A stretch of DNA of 28,161 bases from Leptolyngbyaceae cyanobacterium M65_K2018_010 (GTDB taxonomy: Bacteria > Cyanobacteriota > Cyanobacteriia > Phormidesmidales > Phormidesmidaceae): the NCBI GenBank assembly GCA_015295885.1, contig DVEE01000271.1:1-28161 (forward strand), in the 5' to 3' direction. The translations under genes were made by a program, and so were the position numbers. Under the pieces are notes generated by a model. The model did not search any database. It was not told the origin of the DNA and worked only from the letters and a program-made list of their open reading frames with translations. Within the stretch, counting starts at the first letter, position 1. Every line of letters starts with the position of its first letter. This document shows, one piece after another, positions 22,790-28,161 of the stretch.

Positions 22790-24712
22790 CTAGTTCACCA
22801 CCAGCCGCAGGGTGTATTCGGCGGACCGGGGAGACTTCACATCGATCAGATAATCGCCGCTTTCGGGCAGTTGCCCCTGCCAGGAGAGAACCCTGGAGGC
22901 ATCGGGAATGGGCGCCCCCCCAGGGAACCTGACATCGAGGGTGACGGGTCCGGTCACCCTCGGTAGGTCTAGGGCTAGCACCTGGCCAGCCTGGGCATTC
23001 ACCACATACCGTCGGATGCGTTCTGGGCTGACCTGGCCCGATACCTGAACCCCCGTTTGCCCCGCCGGAATCTGAACTCGCTGCTCGATAATGGTGGGCT
23101 CTGGAATGGGCTCCGGGGTCGGCTCTGGCCTAATTACGGCGGGGGGCGATGGACTGGGGGTCGGGGGAGGCTCTACCGTGGGAGAGGGCTCGGGAGTGGG
23201 TTGGGGCTGGGCGCTAAGGCTGACTTCCAACTCGTAGTCACTGGCTGTGAGGCCCTGCACTGGTCTGAGCTGAATCGCATAGTTGCCACTGGTTGGTAGC
23301 GTACCCTGCCAGTTCAAGACCCGTTCCGCGGCGGGGTCGACGGGGCGTCCCTGGGAGTCTAACACCGTTAGCAGTACTCCTTCACCCCGTAGGCGAGCCA
23401 TCAGCACCTGCCCAGCCTCCGCCGTGAGTTGGTAATTGATCGTTTCGTTCTGGCGCAGGGAACCGGATACGGTACGGTTTTGACCAGGGCCAAGGCGTAG
23501 GTTTTGATTGTAGTCTACCGGTCTATCCTCCGGGGTTGGCAGGGGCGAGGGCGAAGGGGAGGGCACCGGGGCCGGTAGGGTGGGCTCAAGGGTCATTTCC
23601 GGGACGGGGGGACTCTCCGGGCTGGGGCGGTTGAGCAAACTCACCGCTAGCCAGCCCCCCAGCCCGGCCAGCAACGCGAGGCTGCCGCCAATCACTGCCA
23701 CCGCCCAAGGATTTTCCCAGATGGAGGTGGGCTCTGGGGCCAGGCTGGGCATCCGGTTGGCAGGCACGTAGGCTGGAGGGACGGGGGCCACCTGGGTGGG
23801 TTGGTACTGTCGCCCCACGGCCACGGTTTTGACCTGGGAAGGCGGCGGTGCCGGTCGTCGGGGAGCGGTTTGGATGGGGCTAGCGGCCCCGAGGGCCTGG
23901 GCCATTTCGCTCACCGATTGGTAGCGATCGCCGGGGCGGTAGCTAATCGCCCGGTTCAGCACCTCCGCTAGGCCAGGGCTGACGTTGGCGTAGGGTTGCC
24001 AGTTCCAGGTCAAGTGTACGTCGTCAAAAAGATCTTGGGGCTCTTTACCGGTCAGCAGCACGATGGCCGTGACCGCCAGGGCGTAGAGGTCGCTACTGGG
24101 GTAGGCCCGCCCGGACTGAATTTGTTCGCTAGGGGCGTAACCCAGCTTCCCCACCGAGGTTGCATGGGTGGGCATGCCGGTCATTTGAATGCGGGTAAAG
24201 ACCTCCTTCACCACCCCAAAATCAATCAGAATGGGCAACTGGTCGCTGTGGCGCTGCATGATGTTATCGGGGCTAATATCGCGGTGGATAATGCCCTTGC
24301 TGTGAATGTGGGCCAGCACCGGCAACATTTGCTGTAAAAACTGCCGCACCTCCGCTTCCGAGAAGGTCATGCCCTTGGCTAACCGTTGATTGAGCAGATC
24401 TCGATAGGTGGTGCCATCGATATAGTCTTGGACCAGAAATAACCGCTGGTTTTCCTCAAAAATGGCCTGGAATTTTGGAATCTGGGGATGATCAATGTTG
24501 TAGAGAATGGTGGCCTCACGCTGAAATAGCTGTAAGGACTTTTCGGTCATGCCGTTGTCCTGCTGGGGCTCAAACTCCTTAATAGCGCAGCGCTCGTTGA
24601 ACCGGCCCAGGTCCTCGGCCAGATAGGTGCGGCCAAAACCGCCATACCCTAGCGGTTGCAGAATTCGATAGCGATTCTGGAGGGTGGTGCCCGAGGGGAT
24701 GGTAGTTGACAT
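22790..24712 (-). CDS. Transmembrane Ser/Thr protein kinase with two C-terminal PPC domains
   Basis: Eukaryotic-type kinase of 640 residues. The catalytic domain (about 15-275) has the glycine loop GYGGFG (22-27), Lys45 in AIKEF, Glu66, HRDISPDN (143-150), DFG (164-166) and APSEQ (193-197), so it should be active; HRDIS in place of HRDLK is common among cyanobacterial kinases. A Pro-rich stretch, one membrane helix (about 335-360) and further Pro/Ser/Glu-rich linkers (361-400 and 501-540) separate two similar beta-sandwich domains (about 405-500 and 545-640) of the PPC (pre-peptidase C-terminal) type. Topology would put the kinase in the cytoplasm and the PPC pair outside, as a sensor. It is divergent from the GTPase pair, sharing a 193-base promoter region. 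Targets are unknown. Confidence 0.92.
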   Translation of the reverse strand: MSTTIPSGTTLQNRYRILQPLGYGGFGRTYLAEDLGRFNERCAIKEFEPQQDNGMTEKSLQLFQREATILYNIDHPQIPKFQAIFEENQRLFLVQDYIDGTTYRDLLNQRLAKGMTFSEAEVRQFLQQMLPVLAHIHSKGIIHRDISPDNIMQRHSDQLPILIDFGVVKEVFTRIQMTGMPTHATSVGKLGYAPSEQIQSGRAYPSSDLYALAVTAIVLLTGKEPQDLFDDVHLTWNWQPYANVSPGLAEVLNRAISYRPGDRYQSVSEMAQALGAASPIQTAPRRPAPPPSQVKTVAVGRQYQPTQVAPVPPAYVPANRMPSLAPEPTSIWENPWAVAVIGGSLALLAGLGGWLAVSLLNRPSPESPPVPEMTLEPTLPAPVPSPSPSPLPTPEDRPVDYNQNLRLGPGQNRTVSGSLRQNETINYQLTAEAGQVLMARLRGEGVLLTVLDSQGRPVDPAAERVLNWQGTLPTSGNYAIQLRPVQGLTASDYELEVSLSAQPQPTPEPSPTVEPPPTPSPSPPAVIRPEPTPEPIPEPTIIEQRVQIPAGQTGVQVSGQVSPERIRRYVVNAQAGQVLALDLPRVTGPVTLDVRFPGGAPIPDASRVLSWQGQLPESGDYLIDVKSPRSAEYTLRLVVN

Positions 24713-24905
24713 AGCTTGATTTCAGCGGCGGCGGATTAATTTTACAGCACTGGCCCTGGGGTGGCGGCGGCCCATCACAATGGCCGGAATCTACCATGTT
24801 AGCGGGTGTGAAGTCCCCCCTGGAGCGGGGGTGGCCTCTCTGCCACAATAGAGAAACGTTGAACGGCACCCCTGGCCTGCTTGGGTGAGTTCAGGAGGCC
24901 TCTGT
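24713..24905. promoter_or_regulatory. Shared divergent promoter region of kinase and GTPase genes
   Basis: 193 bases between head-to-head genes. A TAAAAT on the minus strand (near 24745) could be the kinase -10. CACAAT near 24844 on the plus strand could serve the GTPase genes. No clear -35 elements were seen. Confidence 0.35.
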
Positions 24906-26462
24906 ATGGATTTTAAGGACCTGGGTATGGCATTCAAGCGACCGATTTTGCTGGGCGGTCTAGGTCTGTCGGCCACCCTCTGGCTGCTGGAAACCGTACA
25001 CATTAGCCTGTTTGATAGCTCGACCTGGCTCAGTGCCATGGCCCTGGGGACGGGGCTTTGGTGGTGGCGCAGCCGCGATCGCGCCCCCGCTCCGGCCCGC
25101 CCCATTGCTCCGCCGGTGGTGGATCGGGCTCGGGTAGAAGCCCAACTCGCCCGTCTGCAGGGGTTAATTGCAACCCTGGCGGCCGAAGCGGCCCCCCTCC
25201 AGGAGCCTAGCCCAGGGCCCGCCGCCCTGATGGAGACATCCTACGAACAGCAGCGTCAGCGCCTGCTGGCCGACCTCGACCGCCAGGAACTCCGCATTGC
25301 CGTGGTGGGCGATCGCCGTACTGGTAAAACGACGCTGATAGAGGTTCTCAGGGGCGAGGTGGCCGCCAACCCCCTAGCGGTACCCCTCAGCTTCCAGGAA
25401 ATCACCCTGGCCCCCGACCGGCCCGACCAGCCCGAGTGGCTGAGCCATGAGGCTCTGCTGTGGGTGACCGATAGCGACCTGACGGACTCGGCCTTGACCC
25501 TGCTGCGGCAGGCGGTGGTGGCTGGCCAGGGAGTAGTACTGGCCCTGAACAAAGCGGACCACTATAGCCCGGCCGATCAACAGAGGGTCTTGACCCAGAT
25601 CCAGCAACGGCTAGCGGCCCTACCGGCGGCGGTGGCCGGGGTGCCGGTGAGTGCCGCCCCTCGGCCGCTGAAAGTGCGCCGTCACCAGGCCGATGGCACG
25701 GTTGAAGAGACTTGGGAAACCCAGGAACCGGCGATCGCACCCTTAGTCACCTGCCTGGGGGATACCCTAGTGCCCCAGGCGGCGACTCTGGTGGCGGCCA
25801 ACACCCTGCGCCAGGCCGAGGTTCTGCACCAGCAGGTGCAGAGCGACCTGAACCGGGTGCGGCGGCAGCGGGCTATGCCTTTGATTGATCAGCTCCAGTG
25901 GGTGGCGGCGGCAGCGGCCTTTGCCAACCCTGTCCCCACTTTAGATGTGTTAGCCACCGTGGCCATTAATGGCCAACTAATCATGGACCTGGGTAAAATC
26001 TACGGCTTTACCCTGTCCCTGGAGGAAGCCAAAACCGCGGCGGGCACTCTGGCCAGCCTCAGCGTCAAGCTGGGGCTGGTGGAGTTAGCCACCCAGGCGC
26101 TGACCGCGGTGCTGAAAAGTCACTTTGCCACCTACCTGGCCGGTGGTCTGGTACAAGGCCTCAGTGCCGCCTATCTGACCCGCATGGCCGGCCTCAGTTT
26201 AATCGACTACTTTGAAGCGGCCGCCCTGGCGGATACGCCCACCCATGCCCTGTCCTGGGAGGCCATTGCCCAACAGCTGCAAGCGGCTATTCAACAAAAC
26301 CGGCAGTTCAGCCTCCTCCAAACCCTGGTGCAGCAGGGAATCAATATCCTCAAGCCGGCGGTCAGCCCCAGCCCCCTGCCAGAGTTGGCTAGCCCGGCCC
26401 TCCCTCTGGCCACCGTTGACCCAGAGCCCGTGACCGTTGACACCAATAGCATTCCTGCCTAA
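24906..26462 (+). CDS. Membrane-anchored GTPase-like protein with DUF697 domain
   Basis: Protein of 518 residues. Two hydrophobic segments (about 13-36 and 40-54) anchor the N-terminus, followed by a coiled, Ala-rich stretch. The nucleotide-binding part has a good P-loop GDRRTGKT (135-142) and NKAD (215-218), but no DxxG switch-2 motif can be found between them: the region runs through PLSFQEITLAPDRP to a WVTDSD strand. Residues about 325-440 match DUF697 (DQLQWVAAAAAFANPVPTLDVLATVAINGQLI, KIYGFTLSLEEAK), the hydrophobic region also seen in YcjF-type proteins. ATG 24906 is chosen over GTG 24885 because AGGAGG at 24893-24898 lies 7 bases before it. It is followed 41 bases later by a paralogous GTPase gene. 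Possibly a pseudo-GTPase partner; function unknown. Confidence 0.85.
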   Translation: MDFKDLGMAFKRPILLGGLGLSATLWLLETVHISLFDSSTWLSAMALGTGLWWWRSRDRAPAPARPIAPPVVDRARVEAQLARLQGLIATLAAEAAPLQEPSPGPAALMETSYEQQRQRLLADLDRQELRIAVVGDRRTGKTTLIEVLRGEVAANPLAVPLSFQEITLAPDRPDQPEWLSHEALLWVTDSDLTDSALTLLRQAVVAGQGVVLALNKADHYSPADQQRVLTQIQQRLAALPAAVAGVPVSAAPRPLKVRRHQADGTVEETWETQEPAIAPLVTCLGDTLVPQAATLVAANTLRQAEVLHQQVQSDLNRVRRQRAMPLIDQLQWVAAAAAFANPVPTLDVLATVAINGQLIMDLGKIYGFTLSLEEAKTAAGTLASLSVKLGLVELATQALTAVLKSHFATYLAGGLVQGLSAAYLTRMAGLSLIDYFEAAALADTPTHALSWEAIAQQLQAAIQQNRQFSLLQTLVQQGINILKPAVSPSPLPELASPALPLATVDPEPVTVDTNSIPA

Positions 26463-26503
26463 ACTGCCGCGAAGTCTCCTTTGCCCCTTACCCGGTTCAG
26501 CCT

Positions 26504-27898
26504 GTGCCTTCCTCCTTGCCCCTGATCGCTCGCACCCGTGCTGCCCTCCACCAGGCGGCGGCTCGCTACGCCACGGCCCTGCAGGGTCAACCTGGGGAGA
26601 CGGCGACCCCCGATGGAGCCTTGGAAGCGGGCCTGGGGCAACTGCAAAGCCTGAATGCCAAGCTAGAATCCCGCTGCCTACGGGTGGCAGTGTTTGGTCT
26701 GGTGAGTCGGGGCAAGTCCGCCGTCATCAATGGCCTGTTGGGCGAGGTGGTACTGGACACTGGCCCGGTGCATGGGGTGACTCGCTGGCCGCGCTCGGTC
26801 TACTGGCAGCCAGAAGACCTGGTAGACAGTGAGGGGGTGCCCTGGCAAATTGAGCTGATCGATACCCCCGGGCTGGATGAAGTGGATGGGCAGGTGCGGG
26901 CTGACATGGCCCAAACGGTAGCCCACCAGGCGGACCTGATTTTGTTCGTGGTGGCCGGGGATATTACCGCCACCGAGTACGACGCCTTGGTGACATTGCA
27001 GCGCCTGCAAAAACCCTTGCTGTTGGTGTTTAACAAGGTTGACCTGTACCCCGACATAGACCGGCAGGCCATTTTTGACAGCCTTAGCGCCCTACGCCAG
27101 AGCCTCGCCGCAACCGCCGCCCTGCCCGCTCCCTTAACGGTGGATGAGGTGATTATGATTGCCGCCAGCCCGGCCCCCTGGCCCGTGCGGGTGGAGTGGC
27201 CCGATGGCCGGGTCAGCCAAGATTGGGAAACCCCGCCTCCGCAAATAGATCCCCTGCGCGATGCCCTAATTACCCTGGTGCAACGGGATGGGGCTGCCCT
27301 GGTGGCGCTCAACGCCCTGCACAGCGCTCGCTCCATCGAGTCAGAGATGGTCAGCTATATTTCCCAGGTTCACAGCCAACAGGCCGATGCCATTATCTGG
27401 CAGTTTGCCAAGTACAAAGCCCTGGCCGTGGCCCTCAACCCCATTGCCGGCCTGGATTTGCTAGGGGGCTTGTTGAGCGACTTGGTGATGATTCGCACCC
27501 TGGCTAAGCTTTACGGCTTTCCCATCACCAGCCACGAAGCCAGTCGGCTGTGGCGGGCCATCTTGAAAAGTTCGGGCACCCTCCTGCTCAGCGAGGTGGG
27601 GAGTGTGCTGTTAGGGGCTGGTAAAACTACCGCGGCCCTATTTAGTTTGGTCGATAGCGCTTCGGGCATTACCGCCCTGGCGGGGGCCATGACCGCCCAA
27701 GCAAGTGCCGCGGGGTTTGGGTCTTACACCGTGGGCAAAGCTGCAAAAACCTATCTGGAACGGGGGTGCACCTGGGGACCAGAAGGGGTCAGCGCTACCC
27801 TGACAGACATTCTGCAAGCCACGGATTCCTCAACCACCCTGGCCCGCTTACGGCAGGAAATTCAAACGACCCTGGCCCCCGCTTCGGCTCGATCCTAG
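26504..27898 (+). CDS. GTPase with DUF697 domain
   Basis: 464-residue protein with a complete GTPase motif set: G1 GLVSRGKS (65-72), a Thr at 93 as likely G2, DTPG (120-123) and NKVD (177-180). An N-terminal helical stretch precedes it and a DUF697-type hydrophobic region follows (about 300-370: KALAVALNPIAGLDLLGGLLSDLVMI, LAKLYGFPITSHEASRLW), aligning with the same part of the upstream protein. Unlike that protein it has no N-terminal membrane segment. The C-terminal GGAMTAQA-rich section may be membrane-inserting or amphipathic. The start is a GTG with no evident ribosome-binding site; the 41-base gap from the previous gene suggests one operon. Members of this group have been linked loosely to stress and membranes, but no role is established here. 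Confidence 0.87.
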   Translation: MPSSLPLIARTRAALHQAAARYATALQGQPGETATPDGALEAGLGQLQSLNAKLESRCLRVAVFGLVSRGKSAVINGLLGEVVLDTGPVHGVTRWPRSVYWQPEDLVDSEGVPWQIELIDTPGLDEVDGQVRADMAQTVAHQADLILFVVAGDITATEYDALVTLQRLQKPLLLVFNKVDLYPDIDRQAIFDSLSALRQSLAATAALPAPLTVDEVIMIAASPAPWPVRVEWPDGRVSQDWETPPPQIDPLRDALITLVQRDGAALVALNALHSARSIESEMVSYISQVHSQQADAIIWQFAKYKALAVALNPIAGLDLLGGLLSDLVMIRTLAKLYGFPITSHEASRLWRAILKSSGTLLLSEVGSVLLGAGKTTAALFSLVDSASGITALAGAMTAQASAAGFGSYTVGKAAKTYLERGCTWGPEGVSATLTDILQATDSSTTLARLRQEIQTTLAPASARS

Positions 27899-28155
27899 GT
27901 GCCTCGTGTTCAGTTCAGCGTCAGACTGCGTGAGCCTCTAGTGGAGGTCGAGTCAGGTTTTCAGCGTTGGGTAGGGGTATTGCTTCGGGCGTATCACTTC
28001 TTTCTCTCGGTCCAGCAAAGGCTTGGGATGGCCTCGCACCATCCAATGAACTCCGCTGCACCGATCTCAAATATCACTGGGTAGTAAACCTGTGCTGCAA
28101 GCAAAGTGAAAAATAGACGGATCTTTGCCGCCTATCTACCCTGACGAGGGTTATT
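27899..28155. other. Intergenic sequence at the right end
   Basis: About 257 bases after the second GTPase gene with no convincing gene and no clear terminator. The last 20 bases hold a small hairpin ACCCT/AGGGT (28138-28151) whose right arm is the ribosome-binding site of a possible next gene. Confidence 0.45.
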
Positions 28156-28161
28156 ATGCAG
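28156..28161 (+). CDS. Possible start of a gene cut by the window edge
   Basis: ATGCAG at the very end follows GAGGG (28146-28150) by 5 bases, a good start context. Only two codons are in the window, so nothing can be said about the product. Confidence 0.3.

Noticed and set aside
4890..25738. Repeated GCGATCGC octamers as a special repeat family
   Set aside because: These are HIP1 sites, widespread in cyanobacterial genomes; they support taxonomy but are not a local feature.
27899..28084. 61-residue plus-strand ORF after the second GTPase gene
   Set aside because: It starts immediately at the previous stop, has no ribosome-binding site and no similarity I recognise.
1..28161. tRNA, rRNA, CRISPR, transposase or integrase genes
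   Set aside because: I looked for T-loop signatures, regularly spaced repeats and transposase-like proteins and found none.

Overview
This is a gene-dense stretch of a cyanobacterial chromosome. Direct evidence is the petC-petA pair (Rieske protein and cytochrome f of the b6f complex), menB of phylloquinone synthesis, a psb34-like photosystem II assembly gene, several families found almost only in cyanobacteria and plastids (DUF3067, DUF751/Ycf33, DUF3531, DUF4278, Sll0314/Alr1548-type TPR), and repeated GCGATCGC (HIP1) octamers. High GC and the gene set suggest a thin filamentous, Leptolyngbya-like lineage, but the genus cannot be fixed from the sequence.

Layout. 1-4100: menB (minus) divergent from an SGNH/GDSL hydrolase (plus), which ends tail-to-tail, with a 4-base overlap, against a two-domain peptidoglycan hydrolase (minus). 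4101-8221: typA, then petC-petA with a clear terminator, all minus, then a promoter region shared with plus-strand DUF3067. 8222-13491: DUF3067, a VOC protein (minus), a large GT-C type membrane glycosyltransferase with a TPR tail, and prs (PRPP synthase) behind a long leader. 13492-17543: a TPR lipoprotein-like/exported protein overlapping a DUF3531 gene (minus), an ABC ATPase overlapping rsmG (plus), hisIE (minus), and an odd G11/C24 homopolymer stretch. 17544-19955: DUF751 (Ycf33), rbfA and a NagZ-like GH3 enzyme (plus; the last two overlap). 19956-20849: about 0.9 kb without a convincing gene, holding a possible gene remnant and short repeats. 20850-21768: three very small minus-strand genes (a 65-residue conserved protein, psb34 and a DUF4278 protein), one with a perfect HLR1/RpaB-type site. 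21981-27898: bioD and a membrane Ser/Thr kinase with two outward PPC domains (minus), divergent from two consecutive GTPase-DUF697 proteins (plus). A further gene may begin at the right edge.

The genes mix housekeeping (translation: typA, rsmG, rbfA; metabolism: prs, hisIE, bioD, menB; photosynthesis: petCA, psb34, Ycf33) with envelope functions (peptidoglycan hydrolases, glycosyltransferase, kinase and membrane GTPases). The least described unit is the divergent kinase/twin DUF697-GTPase locus, in which one GTPase keeps all main nucleotide motifs and the other has lost the DxxG switch motif and gained N-terminal membrane segments. No mobile element, CRISPR array, tRNA or rRNA was recognised.
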